A stretch of DNA of 64,000 bases, from the NCBI GenBank assembly GCA_965206445.1, contig CBDBJR010000002.1, positions 1,736,001-1,800,000 on the forward strand, in the 5' to 3' direction. Under the pieces are notes generated by a model. The model worked only from the letters and a program-made list of their open reading frames with translations, was not told where the DNA came from and made no database searches. Within the stretch, counting starts at the first letter, position 1; every line of letters starts with the position of its first letter. The position numbers and the translations under genes are program-made. This document shows, piece by piece, positions 7,866-17,549 of this stretch. The DNA comes from CBDBJR01 sp965206445 (lineage in GTDB: Bacteria > Pseudomonadota > Gammaproteobacteria > Arenicellales > Poriferihabitantaceae).

Positions 7866-10800
7866 TGGTCGGATCCTCATCGACTTGAAGAACACCATAG
7901 GCTACGGGACCGGCGGTTATCTCGACCCTTTCCATCGCTATATCCAGCTCTTGAATACGTCGTGCATAGTCGGCTTCCGCTACAGCTATCTGTGAACGGC
8001 GCATCTTCCGGATTTTTTCATTTGTTGCCTGCTGGAGCTGTTCTTCCAGGAGAGCTATTCGTGCTTTGTGGCTTGTTGTCAAGCTTTCCCTCCGGTATTC
8101 TGCCAGTTCCCGGGTTCTCCGCTGATGCCGGGTGCGCGCCTCAGACCATAATTTGTGATGCTGGGCATCCAGGCCATCCCATATGTTCGGATCAGGAGCA
8201 TCAGCCCTTTCCTTCGGCACGCTTTCTGTCGCCTCAAGAAGGCTGGAAAGGTGCCTGGTGACAACATCTACTGAAGCAACCGGTTGCAAAACCAAGTCCT
8301 CCCTGACGCCATGGAACTGCCATTGGTAAATTGCAAACTCATAGCTGCCTCTCGGGACCTCATTGCTTTTCGACCGCAAAACCGTTATGACGCGCTTTTT
8401 CGTATCGAAAGTCATAGCTGCTTGTTTAACAAGAGGATGAAGGGGCATCATAAAGACCGCTTCGGGATGTTGTGAAGCGCACTTGGAATCGAAGGTCACA
8501 GGCAGATGCGGATTCCCCCCTTTTAGCCAATTTTCCCATTCACGATAAAAAGTCATGTTCTGGCGAGGGAGCCTTTGAAAATCTCGTAGCAGATGGTTTC
8601 TGGCCTCTTGGGGTAGACGAAGAGTTTTAAGTGATTTCTCGCCGAGTATGCATTCCTGATCCCTGCCGCAAGTGCGCTGAAGGTAAATCGTGATAAGCCT
8701 TCGTATCGATATGGGGGACAGCCAAAAGCTCGATGCCTGCTCGATTTCCCGTTTCATCTGGTCTTGGGGCAGATGGATACCGAACAACTCGAGTTGTTTC
8801 TGTTCAAGTTTGTCCTGTTCCTGTATCAGCCTGATTTTGTTGTCAGCCAGTTGTTGAAGTTGCTCTCCACGTTCTGTTTCGTTCAGAGAAAAATTTTCCG
8901 CAATGCCACGAATCTCTCTGGTGATTTCTCCGAGTATCTCCTCGTTACCCCCAAGGGCGCTGTTGAACACGCCAATCCGCACCAAACACCGTTCATAGAT
9001 ATCCGCATCGACCGTACCCGGCGTGATCAAATTGAAAATGGCGATGCTCTCGCTTTTCTGCCCATTCCGATCTATACGGCCTATCCTTTGTTCCACCCGC
9101 ATAGGGTTCCATGGCAGGTCGTAATTGACGATACAATCACAGAACTGGTAGTCCAGTCCTTCACAGCCAATTTCTGAAAACAGTAGCACGTCGAGGCTGT
9201 CCTCCCGGTTTGGCGGCAATTCAAAACGATTTCGAAGCTCGACACGGTCCTCATCCGGTGTCCCGCCATGAATCATTCCAACCCTGAAACCATCCGCCTT
9301 GAGATGTTCATAGAGATAGTGAAGCGTGTGCCGAAAACTGCTGAAAAGCATCACCTTGTTGTTTGATAGTTTTTGCTTGTCCCGGATGATGTTACGGAGA
9401 GCGTCCAGTTTCGGATCGTATGGGTCGAGGTCACGCGCCTTTTCAAGGACTGCCTGGATACACGATTCAATGCTATCAACAGCGTCGCTTTTTGGAACTA
9501 GATCGATGTTGTCCGCTTCTTCCCATGATAATTCATCAAGGTGGCGGCTAAGGATTTCCTCAAGGAAAGGGGCCAGTCCAAAAAGACAACTCGCAGCCTG
9601 GCGACGAATGGTTGTCATCATGAACTTGACACTGACATCCCCATGAAGCCTGCTGAATATCTCCGCCTGTACTTGAAGCAGATCGTCGTGCAGCTCCTTT
9701 TGATTCGGAGTAAATTCAACAACGACGGATTCGGGCTTGCGCACCGTGAACTCCCCAATATCACGGCGGCGCGTTCGGTTGATTACCCCTGAGAACGTAT
9801 GCAGGGCTTCGATATCGGTTATCAACTGCACGCGCTCTTCCAAGCCGATCCTGCCTTCGGCGAGCCGTGCATTTATCCGACCAAATTCAGGGTTGTGCCT
9901 GAGAATTGACCGACCCCAAGGTGTCCCCGCCGCATTGTCCAAAGCCTCTTTCGCCCGGATAGTCCATTCTGGTTCCTGCGCACGGGCCAAGGCTACCGCC
10001 TGACTAATGAACGGATTCGGCTCTGACATGTGCTTGAAGCTCTCTTGATCGAGAATCAGGTCGGGACGGAGGGTGTTCAGTAAGACGAACAGATCATGGC
10101 TGCCAAGCTGGATGGGAGTTGCAGTCAGAAAGATAACGGCTTCCGCATGGTCGCAGAAAAACCGCACCGCCTTGTGACTAAACGTATCCTGATTCCTTAT
10201 ATGATGGGCCTCGTCTACGATGACCAGGTCGAAGCGAGGGGACGGGTCCAGGTCCAGCAGGCCTTTCTTGCGCTTTTGCTTACCGTCCGAACCATATAAA
10301 AGCGCTTCATCGAACAGGGAATATGAGATGATGATCCGTTGGTGCTGCTCTGGCCAGGCGCCCTCCAAATCCATTTCGTTGATGCAGTACCTCAGTGTTG
10401 GGCCGTCGAGATGAACAAAGCGTTCCTCAAATCGCTTCATCTCAATTTGCCATTTGCGCTCGGTAACAAGCGGGCGGGGACAGATTATTAAAATCGATCG
10501 TATGTCGCGCCTTGCCTGAAGCTCTCGGAGAATCAAGCCTGCCTCGATGGTCTTGCCGACGCCAACACCGTCGGCAACCAGCAATCGAGGGCGGTCTGAT
10601 CGGATAAATCGCAAAACAGGCCGAAATTGGTATGGGATGAAGTCCACACGGGCGGCATTTAAAGAATAGAGCGTTGAAAGCCCTGGATATCGAATCTGCA
10701 ACGCGGTAAGGTATGAATGAAACTCATCGCAAGGCAAAAACCGAGACTCGGCCTCCTGTCGGTCTTCCACCTTTAGCTGTGACGCATAGTAGGTATGCGT

Positions 10801-11457
10801 TTCGCTTTCCATGAACACCTGGTATCGGTTCTCCGGTTTTCCCGGTATTAAGGAAACAACGGCACCCCGCATGGCCGGATTGGATTTGAGATGGACGATC
10901 TGACCAGGCACGAATTCCGTTTCTGCTCCAGGCATCTCTCGAGATGAACTTTCCTCGGTTATTTTATCCTGAAGGTGACCGGGTCGGTCCTTGGAAAGCA
11001 GGGAGGCCTTTGTCTCGCGCACTTCTTCAAGCAGGCTTTCATCAGCCTCAACCACAATGGCAAAGCGCTGCAGCGTATCCAGGTCGCGGTATACGTCGTC
11101 TACAGGAAACCCCTCACTGCTCGCATGCGCCCATCGATTTCGGACTGTCTGCATCTCCTTAACAAAATGGCGTGCTTCCGACGCCAACTCCAGTTTTGTT
11201 GATATCTGATACCAATTCTGATCAAGCACGCGGAGTATAGCGGCAAGGTCCAAGGATGCCAAAGAATTGATACCGCGTTCTTTAACCCGACGCCGTTGCT
11301 GAAATGAAAGGATATTGACGACGGCCTCATCCCACCAATCGTTAAAAAGGTCCGGCAGTACCTTTTCCAGAAAACGCGCAAGGTTCTTCGACGCCTCACC
11401 CAAAAGGTGAGCCATGGATGCCTGCATTCGATTTGTGTCTGGCCGGTCCGCCATCAT
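7855..11457 (-). CDS. SNF2-family helicase with N-terminal Swt1-like HEPN domain
   Basis: A 1200-residue protein. Residues 1-150 resemble a Swt1-type HEPN domain and include RNRWAH (106-111), which fits the Rx4-6H RNase motif. Residues about 280-460 form the first SNF2 lobe: Walker A DGVGVGKT (296-303), DEAHH (415-419), LTATP (444-448). The second lobe ends in QRIGRIDRNGQ (790-800), the arginine-finger motif VI. The region after about 880 is largely helical, with a charged coiled coil near residues 1100-1185. SNF2 enzymes translocate on duplex DNA. It is the first gene of a two-gene operon with the GHKL ATPase, overlapping by 11 bp. No methyltransferase or nuclease gene is next to it, so this is not a standard restriction system or DISARM. 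The start could also be M2 or M11, as no Shine-Dalgarno is obvious. Confidence 0.88.
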   Translation of the reverse strand: MMADRPDTNRMQASMAHLLGEASKNLARFLEKVLPDLFNDWWDEAVVNILSFQQRRRVKERGINSLASLDLAAILRVLDQNWYQISTKLELASEARHFVKEMQTVRNRWAHASSEGFPVDDVYRDLDTLQRFAIVVEADESLLEEVRETKASLLSKDRPGHLQDKITEESSSREMPGAETEFVPGQIVHLKSNPAMRGAVVSLIPGKPENRYQVFMESETHTYYASQLKVEDRQEAESRFLPCDEFHSYLTALQIRYPGLSTLYSLNAARVDFIPYQFRPVLRFIRSDRPRLLVADGVGVGKTIEAGLILRELQARRDIRSILIICPRPLVTERKWQIEMKRFEERFVHLDGPTLRYCINEMDLEGAWPEQHQRIIISYSLFDEALLYGSDGKQKRKKGLLDLDPSPRFDLVIVDEAHHIRNQDTFSHKAVRFFCDHAEAVIFLTATPIQLGSHDLFVLLNTLRPDLILDQESFKHMSEPNPFISQAVALARAQEPEWTIRAKEALDNAAGTPWGRSILRHNPEFGRINARLAEGRIGLEERVQLITDIEALHTFSGVINRTRRRDIGEFTVRKPESVVVEFTPNQKELHDDLLQVQAEIFSRLHGDVSVKFMMTTIRRQAASCLFGLAPFLEEILSRHLDELSWEEADNIDLVPKSDAVDSIESCIQAVLEKARDLDPYDPKLDALRNIIRDKQKLSNNKVMLFSSFRHTLHYLYEHLKADGFRVGMIHGGTPDEDRVELRNRFELPPNREDSLDVLLFSEIGCEGLDYQFCDCIVNYDLPWNPMRVEQRIGRIDRNGQKSESIAIFNLITPGTVDADIYERCLVRIGVFNSALGGNEEILGEITREIRGIAENFSLNETERGEQLQQLADNKIRLIQEQDKLEQKQLELFGIHLPQDQMKREIEQASSFWLSPISIRRLITIYLQRTCGRDQECILGEKSLKTLRLPQEARNHLLRDFQRLPRQNMTFYREWENWLKGGNPHLPVTFDSKCASQHPEAVFMMPLHPLVKQAAMTFDTKKRVITVLRSKSNEVPRGSYEFAIYQWQFHGVREDLVLQPVASVDVVTRHLSSLLEATESVPKERADAPDPNIWDGLDAQHHKLWSEARTRHQRRTRELAEYRRESLTTSHKARIALLEEQLQQATNEKIRKMRRSQIAVAEADYARRIQELDIAMERVEITAGPVAYGVLQVDEDPTNAE

Positions 11458-11638
11458 CTATTTCAGATTCATTAATGTTCTTGATTCTGAGCTGGCCGTT
11501 GGCACCAGGTTCAAGTGACCGTGCCTCTAAACCAATACTACGACTAAAGAGGGTATTTGATGCAGCGGGCAGCGCAGTATATAACCGATGCTGTTTATCC
11601 CCGGCCCGTCCCCGGCCACGACCGATTCGCAAGCCGCC

Positions 11639-14062
11639 CTAGCCGCGCGAGCGGCTGGCATCGGCGTCCCATACCGGCGCCGGCAGGACCTGCGAGCGCC
11701 GACGCTGGCCGAGAATGTCGACCTCGAACAGGCTGCCGGGGGCCGCATATTCGCTCTCCACGTAGGCAAACCCGAGACTCTTCGACGTGGTGTGGCCGTA
11801 GCCGCCGGAGGTGGTGACGCCGATTGGCCGTTCATCAACCAGCACGGCCTCGCCGCCCTGTATATCCTGCTCGCCCGGTTCGACTTCGAAGTAGACCAGG
11901 CGGGTTTTGGGGGTGCTGTGCTGGCCGGCCAGGGTGGCCTCACGGCCAATGAAATCCTTTTTTTGCGCGCAGAAAAACCGCTCGCTGGCGGCTTCAATCA
12001 GCGTGATTTCATTGGTCAGCTCGGCGCCCCAGCCTTTGTAGGCTTTTTCCATGCGCAGAGAATTGACTGCATAGGCGCCAAAATTGGCGATGCCGTGCGC
12101 CTGCCCCGATTGCCAGACCGCGTCGTACAGGGCCGACAGGTGCGCCATGGGGCAATGCAATTCCCAGCCCAGTTCACCGACATAGTTGATCCGCAGGGCG
12201 CGCAGGGGGATATTGGCCAGCGTAATCTCGCGGGCGGTCAGCCAGGGAAACTGTCGGTTGGTTAAGTCCGCTGCGGTCAACGGCGCCAGTACATCGCGCG
12301 CCCGCGGGCCGGCGACTACCAGCACGCCCCAGTGGTCGCTGACACGGTCGATGCGGACGGTTTCAGCGGGCAAAACCGCCTGCGCCAGCCGGTCGTAGTC
12401 GGCTTCTTCAGCCACCGCGGCTGACAGCAGATAATAGTGCTCGGCGCCGAGTCGGGTGATCGTGGATTCGCCGTTGATGCGGCCTTGTGCGGACAGGTAA
12501 TGCGCCAGTGCAATCCCGCCCTGCTGCGGCATTTTGTTTGCGGTAATGCGATTGAGCAGGCGCTCGGCGTCGGCGCCGCTGACTTCGTACTTGGCGAAGC
12601 TGGATAAATCCATCACGCCGACGCGCTCGCGCACCGCCCGGCACTCGGCGGCGACGACGTCAAAGGCGTTGCTGCGGCCAAAACCGAGGCTTTCAACCCG
12701 GTTGTCCGGCGAGAACCATTTTGGCCGCTCCCAGCCGTTGACCTCGGTATACACGCAGCCTTGCTTGAGCAGGCGGTCGTACAATGGGGTGATGCGGGTT
12801 TTGCGCGCTGCCGGGCGCTCTTCGCCGGGCAGATGCAGCGCATACATGTGCTCGTAGTCCTGATGGGATTTGGCTTTGGTGTAGCTGCCGGGCGCATAGC
12901 GGGCAAAGCGGCGCGGGTCCAGCCCGGCCATGTTGATTTCCGCATCGCCGTAGACCATCCACTGGCTCAGATACTTGCCGCAGCCGGCGCCGGCGGCAAT
13001 GCCGATAGAGGCGCCGTTGCATTGCCAGAAATGGCGCAGCCCTACCGCCGGGCCAAGGTACGGGTTGGCATCCGGGGTGTGCGGGATTGCGCCGCAGACG
13101 ACCCGCTTGATGCCGAGCTCGGACCAGATCGGCATGCGCTGCATCACCCGTTCGAGGTACCTGGACAGGCTGCCCAGGTCGGCGTCAAACAGCTCGTTTT
13201 CCGCATTCCAGTGCGGCCAGCCGCCACGCTCGGCCCAGTTTTCGATGGAGTTTTCGGTTTCGTAGATGCCAATTAACGCGGATTTTTGCTCTTGACGGTA
13301 GTAGGCGGACGGATGGGGGTCGCGCATCACCGGCAGCTCTTCAGCGCGCTGTTGAAACTCCGGCACCGTCTCGGTGACCAGGTAGGTATGCTGAATATTG
13401 GTGATCGCGACGTCGGTGCCGGCCATTTGTGCGACCTGACGGGCATAACAGCCGGCGGCATTGACGACGTGCTCACAGATGACGCTGCCCTGTTCGGTCA
13501 CCACCTCCCAGTCGCCCGACGCGCGCAGGTTGATCTCCAGTACGCGATTGCGGGTGACGATATCGGCGCCCATCCGACGCGCGCCTTTGGCCAGCGCCTG
13601 GGTTACGCCGGAAGGGTCAACATGGCCATCGTTGAGCGTCCATGCACCGGCCAGCACGCCGTCGGTGGTGATGAACGGGTTGAGCTGTTTGATTTTCTGC
13701 GGGTCGATGATTTCACACTCGAAACCGATTAGCCGCCCTACCCCGGCAACATGCCGGAACCAGTCTACTTCGGCCGGTTTGGTTGCCAGGCGGATGCCGC
13801 CGCAGCCGTGCCAGCCGACATATTGTCCGGTGATTGCCTCCAGCCGGGGGTACAGGCGCACGCCGTAATCATGGATTTTGGCCATGTTGTAATCGGCGAT
13901 AAAACTCGGGCATTGGCCGGCTGCGTGCCAGGTCGAGCCGGAGGTCAGGTCGCCTTTTTCTATCAGCAGGCAGTCGTGCCAGCCCGCTTCGGCCAAATGG
14001 TATAACAGGCTGACGCCCATAATACCGCCGCCGACGATAACCACTCTGGCTTGCGTATTCAT
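11639..14062 (-). CDS. FAD-dependent oxidoreductase with GcvT-type C-terminus (dimethylglycine/sarcosine dehydrogenase-like)
   Basis: An 807-residue two-part enzyme. The N-terminal DAO-type FAD domain opens with the Rossmann motif VVIVGGGIMGVSLLYHLAE, followed by a His-containing STWHAAGQ block like that holding covalent FAD in dimethylglycine and sarcosine dehydrogenases. The second half (about 430-800) is a glycine-cleavage T-protein fold that in relatives binds tetrahydrofolate and captures the released one-carbon unit. I use the ATG at MNTQARV because AGGA lies nine bases upstream and relatives begin there. Its neighbour hom is on the same strand 40 bp upstream, probably by chance. The window also holds an MttB-family methyltransferase, so N-methylated amine catabolism is plausible. 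The exact substrate (dimethylglycine, sarcosine or another N-methyl amino acid) is not determinable. Confidence 0.86.
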   Translation of the reverse strand: MNTQARVVIVGGGIMGVSLLYHLAEAGWHDCLLIEKGDLTSGSTWHAAGQCPSFIADYNMAKIHDYGVRLYPRLEAITGQYVGWHGCGGIRLATKPAEVDWFRHVAGVGRLIGFECEIIDPQKIKQLNPFITTDGVLAGAWTLNDGHVDPSGVTQALAKGARRMGADIVTRNRVLEINLRASGDWEVVTEQGSVICEHVVNAAGCYARQVAQMAGTDVAITNIQHTYLVTETVPEFQQRAEELPVMRDPHPSAYYRQEQKSALIGIYETENSIENWAERGGWPHWNAENELFDADLGSLSRYLERVMQRMPIWSELGIKRVVCGAIPHTPDANPYLGPAVGLRHFWQCNGASIGIAAGAGCGKYLSQWMVYGDAEINMAGLDPRRFARYAPGSYTKAKSHQDYEHMYALHLPGEERPAARKTRITPLYDRLLKQGCVYTEVNGWERPKWFSPDNRVESLGFGRSNAFDVVAAECRAVRERVGVMDLSSFAKYEVSGADAERLLNRITANKMPQQGGIALAHYLSAQGRINGESTITRLGAEHYYLLSAAVAEEADYDRLAQAVLPAETVRIDRVSDHWGVLVVAGPRARDVLAPLTAADLTNRQFPWLTAREITLANIPLRALRINYVGELGWELHCPMAHLSALYDAVWQSGQAHGIANFGAYAVNSLRMEKAYKGWGAELTNEITLIEAASERFFCAQKKDFIGREATLAGQHSTPKTRLVYFEVEPGEQDIQGGEAVLVDERPIGVTTSGGYGHTTSKSLGFAYVESEYAAPGSLFEVDILGQRRRSQVLPAPVWDADASRSRG

Positions 14063-14102
14063 AATCGGGTTCCTGATCGGATGGGTGGGCGGCAATCACG
14101 GC

Positions 14103-15422
14103 TCAGAGCAGGCTCTCGAGTCGGATGACGGTTATCTCGCCGCTGATGGTCGGCAGCGCAGACAGCGCGGTCCGGGCTTGCTCCATGCGGTGTTCGATTG
14201 TCGTATGCGTGACGATGACAATTTTTACCGCATCGTCCAGCGCGGCTTGCCGGGACTGGCTTTTTTGTATGATGCTGTCGATGCTGATGCCGTTGTCGCC
14301 CAATATTGCGGTGATGGCGGCGAGCACGCCGGGGCGATTGACAGCATTTAGCTTGAGATAATAGGCGGTTTCGATGTCCGCCGGGGCGACCACCGCCAAA
14401 TCGGCCAGTGCGGCCGATTGAAACGCCAGATGCGGCACCCGGTTGGTGGGGTCGGTGGTGTGCGCGCGGGCGACATCAATCAGGTCGGCGACCACGGCCG
14501 ATGCGGTTGGCTGGGCGCCCGCCCCGGCGCCATAATACAGCATCGACCCGACCGGGTCGGCGTGCACCAAAACCGCATTCATCACCCCGTCGACACTGGC
14601 GAGCATCTGATCTGCCTGTACCAGGGTGGGGTGGACGCGCAACTCGATGCCGCCGGCGACCCGTTTTGCGATGCCCAGATGTTTGATCCGGTAGCCCAAA
14701 TCATGGCAAAACTCGAGGTCTTCCGGGGTGATGCCGGTAATGCCTTCGATGGATACCTTGTCAAATTGCAGCGGGATGCCGAAGGCGACCGACGCCAGTA
14801 TGGTCAGCTTATGCGCGGCATCCAGGCCGTCGATATCGAAGGCCGGGTCCGCTTCGGCGTAGCCCAGCTCCTGAGCCTGCGCCAGCGCGGTGGCAAAATC
14901 GGCGCCATCGGCCTGCATCGCGGCCAGAATATAGTTGCAGGTGCCGTTGATGATGCCGGCCAGCCGGTCAATCCGATTGGCGGCCAGGCCCTCGCGAATC
15001 GATTTGATGATGGGTATGCCGCCGGCCACGGCCGACTCGAATGCGACAATCACGCCCTGCGCCTGCGCGGCGGCGAAAATGGCATTGCCGTGCAGCGCAA
15101 TCAACGCTTTATTGGCGGTCACCACATGCTTGCCGTTGTTGATTGCCTGGAGTACGCAGGCTTTGGCGACCTGGTCGCCGCCAATCAATTCCAGCACAAT
15201 ATCGACCTCCGGGTTGTTCACCACGGCAGTGACGTCGTCGGTCAGGCTGAGGCCGGCGAGGTCAAGCGCACGGGGTTTGTGCAGGTCGCGCACCGCGGCC
15301 TGTGTGATCTCTATCCGGCTGCCGGCGCGGCGGCTGATTTCCTCGGCGTTGCGGCGCAGGGTTTGCAGCGTACCGCCGCCTACCGTGCCCAAACCGAGCA
15401 CACCGATACGAACTGTCTTCAA
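14103..15422 (-). CDS. hom: homoserine dehydrogenase
   Basis: It reduces aspartate semialdehyde to homoserine for threonine and methionine synthesis. The 439-residue monofunctional form has an N-terminal NAD(P)-binding motif GLGTVGGGT, a catalytic domain containing GILAGIINGTCNY-type sequence (seen here as RLAGIINGTCNYIL), and a C-terminal ACT domain (about 350-439, RPGVLAAITAILGDNGISI) for threonine feedback. It is separate from aspartokinase, which is encoded at 47-48 kb. The apparent start is TTG (TTGAAGACAGTT); no ATG or GTG lies upstream in frame nearby, and the resulting MKTVRIGVLGLG matches family N-termini. Confidence 0.95.
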   Translation of the reverse strand: MKTVRIGVLGLGTVGGGTLQTLRRNAEEISRRAGSRIEITQAAVRDLHKPRALDLAGLSLTDDVTAVVNNPEVDIVLELIGGDQVAKACVLQAINNGKHVVTANKALIALHGNAIFAAAQAQGVIVAFESAVAGGIPIIKSIREGLAANRIDRLAGIINGTCNYILAAMQADGADFATALAQAQELGYAEADPAFDIDGLDAAHKLTILASVAFGIPLQFDKVSIEGITGITPEDLEFCHDLGYRIKHLGIAKRVAGGIELRVHPTLVQADQMLASVDGVMNAVLVHADPVGSMLYYGAGAGAQPTASAVVADLIDVARAHTTDPTNRVPHLAFQSAALADLAVVAPADIETAYYLKLNAVNRPGVLAAITAILGDNGISIDSIIQKSQSRQAALDDAVKIVIVTHTTIEHRMEQARTALSALPTISGEITVIRLESLL

Positions 15423-15699
15423 GCTGATTTCTCGAGTTGGGGTATGGGTTGGCGATAAACGGCGGGTGCTGTTTTACCGGGCGCAGTATATCGCCTCAAT
15501 GCGGCACGCCAGGTTGCGGCCACGACCGAGTGGTGCTGCCGGGCAGCGATGATGCCGTTGAATTCTACCATTTAAGCGGGGCCGGGAAATCATGCTGTCG
15601 TCTGTCCGTTGCACTCATCAGGCCGGAATTGTAACGCGCCGGGGGCGATTTGAGTATAATTGGCGGCCTGTTTTGGCGGAACATGGCGTCTTAATTTAT

Positions 15700-16077
15700 A
15701 TGGAACTGCAACTCGAGCAAACAGCGGCCATATTAACGGTGCAATCGATCAATGCCGGCGCTGACGGCCTGATACTGACTATCGATGGCAAAACGTATGA
15801 TCGGTCTGTTATTCTGCTACACTCCGGGGTCGAATTGTGGCCGGTCACCGAGGTCGGCGCGCTGACGGTCGAACAGCTTGGCGCCGCGGCGACGGCGCCG
15901 ATTGAGTTGATTCTGCTGGGCACCGGGCAGCGGATGATTTTCCCGCATCCACGCCTGCAGGCGGCCTTGACAACACGACGAATCGGCCTGGAGGTGATGG
16001 ATACGCCGGCGGCCTGTAGAACCTATAACATGCTGGCTGCTGACGGTCGCCGGGTTGCCGCCGCGTTAGTGCTGTAG
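15700..16077 (+). CDS. Mth938-like domain protein (DUF498/NDUFAF3-like)
   Basis: A 125-residue protein of the Mth938 fold, a family that includes the mitochondrial complex I assembly factor NDUFAF3 and many small bacterial proteins of unknown role. The characteristic segments are ELILLGTGQRMIFPHPRL and MDTPAACRTYNMLAADGR. The ATG at MELQLEQ was chosen over upstream in-frame codons because family members start there. It is divergent from hom. The function in bacteria is unproven; a link to respiratory complex assembly is only by analogy. Confidence 0.85.
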   Translation: MELQLEQTAAILTVQSINAGADGLILTIDGKTYDRSVILLHSGVELWPVTEVGALTVEQLGAAATAPIELILLGTGQRMIFPHPRLQAALTTRRIGLEVMDTPAACRTYNMLAADGRRVAAALVL

Positions 16078-16105
16078 CTTTGCTCAAGGAGAAATCGATA
16101 TTTTC

Positions 16106-16130
16106 GGCCTCCGGGAATAACCGGAAAGCC
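16106..16130 (+). other. small GC-rich hairpin in the intergenic region before msrAB
   Basis: In the 213-bp gap between the Mth938 gene and msrAB there is a nested dyad, GGC..CCGG-GAATAA-CCGG..GCC, followed by a second GC-rich dyad (CGGCA-GA-TGCCG) near 16150. I looked for known riboswitch cores and found none. It could be a weak terminator of the upstream gene or a 5' leader structure. Confidence 0.3.
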
Positions 16131-16290
16131 AATGACAGGGATGCCGCGGCAGATGCCGTCGCGTCGGGGGATACGCCAACAGGCGGCTGCCCGCGCGCCG
16201 CTTCGCCGGTAATTGACGCGGTTATGGAACTCTTAGCCACAATCGCTCTCTGATGGATGAATACTTCATACTCAATCCGGATACCAGACC

Positions 16291-17529
16291 ATGAAACCCC
16301 CTTACTACAAAAGCTTTCTGACCGTCGGCGCTTTTATCGTCATTGGACTGATCACGCTCAAGATCGTCATCGACCCGCCCGCGACTACCACACTGGAGAA
16401 TCAATCCGCCCAAACGGGCCAAACGTCTGCTCCCGCGCAGCCGGCGCAATCGCCGCCGACAGGCGGAGCGGTGGCTACGTTTGCCGGCGGCTGTTTCTGG
16501 TGTGTCGAATCGACTTTTGAGAAACTGAACGGGGTGCAGGAGGTCATCTCCGGCTATAGCGGCGGGCACACGGAAAACCCCACCTATTATAAAGTCGGCG
16601 CCGGCAATACCGGGCATACCGAAGCGGTACAGGTGTATTATGACCCGGAAATCATTTCTTATGCCGGGCTGCTGCACTATCTTTGGCGGGAAATTGACCC
16701 GACAGACGATAGCGGGCAATTTGTCGACCGCGGGGAGATGTATCGGCCGGCTGTTTTCTTCCATAATCAGCAGGAAAAAGAAATCACCGAAAACGCGCTT
16801 CAGGCTCTGGCCGCTTCGGGAAAATTTGACCGGCCGTTGACAATCGAAGTTACGCCGTTTACGGCTTTTTATGAGGCCGAGGAAAACCATCAGGATTATT
16901 ACAAGACGAGTCCGTTGAGATACAAGATATATCGTCGCGGCTCCGGACGCGACCAGTTTCTGGAAAAGACCTGGGGCGAAGATTTATACGCGGCGTTTCC
17001 CGGCCATCAGCTGATGGAAGAGGTGGCGTCGAACGACCCGGAGCAGTCCAAACCGACAGCGGCGACCGACGACGATGCCACACAGTCCAACTATCGTAAG
17101 CCGGCCGAGGAGGAGTTGAAAAATACCCTCTCTGAAATTCAGTATCATGTGACGCAGCAGGACGGCACCGAACCACCATTTAAAAACATCTACTGGGACA
17201 ATAAAGAAGACGGCATTTATGTCGACATTGTTTCCGGTGAGCCGTTGTTTTCATCCACTGACAAGTTCCGCTCCGGCACCGGGTGGCCAAGCTTTACCAA
17301 ACCGATCGATGAAAATTTTGTTGTCGAGGAGGTCGATTACAAACTGCTGTTCCCCAGGACCGAATTGCGCAGCAAGTTCGCCGACTCGCATCTCGGCCAT
17401 GTATTCAATGACGGGCCGGAGCCGACCGGCCTGCGCTATTGCATCAACTCGGCCGCATTGCGGTTTGTCGAGAAGGATCAGCTGGCACAAGAAGGCTACG
17501 AAGACTACCTCAAATTATTTGCACAGTGA
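16291..17529 (+). CDS. msrAB: membrane-anchored peptide methionine sulfoxide reductase, MsrA-MsrB fusion
   Basis: A 412-residue fusion that repairs both stereoisomers of methionine sulfoxide in proteins. Residues about 9-27 form a membrane segment or uncleaved signal, followed by a Pro/Ala/Thr-rich linker to about 60, so the enzyme should face the periplasm. The MsrA domain starts with the catalytic GCFWC (67-71). The MsrB domain (about 275-405) keeps SGTGWPSF, DSHLGHVFNDGP and the catalytic Cys in RYCIN (about 384). The two CxxC zinc pairs of many MsrB proteins are absent, so this is the zinc-free type. Its electron donor is not evident nearby. A terminator-like hairpin follows the gene. Confidence 0.95.
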   Translation: MKPPYYKSFLTVGAFIVIGLITLKIVIDPPATTTLENQSAQTGQTSAPAQPAQSPPTGGAVATFAGGCFWCVESTFEKLNGVQEVISGYSGGHTENPTYYKVGAGNTGHTEAVQVYYDPEIISYAGLLHYLWREIDPTDDSGQFVDRGEMYRPAVFFHNQQEKEITENALQALAASGKFDRPLTIEVTPFTAFYEAEENHQDYYKTSPLRYKIYRRGSGRDQFLEKTWGEDLYAAFPGHQLMEEVASNDPEQSKPTAATDDDATQSNYRKPAEEELKNTLSEIQYHVTQQDGTEPPFKNIYWDNKEDGIYVDIVSGEPLFSSTDKFRSGTGWPSFTKPIDENFVVEEVDYKLLFPRTELRSKFADSHLGHVFNDGPEPTGLRYCINSAALRFVEKDQLAQEGYEDYLKLFAQ

Positions 17530-17549
17530 TATTTGCACACTATATAGTG

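Noticed and set aside
4857..11457. Calling the helicase/ATPase pair DISARM, BREX or restriction-modification
   Set aside because: No methyltransferase, DrmB-like, PLD or Pgl-type gene is present in the window, so these names are not supported.
16081..16290. A riboswitch in the msrAB leader
   Set aside because: GC-rich hairpins are present, but no conserved core of the riboswitch classes I know could be matched.
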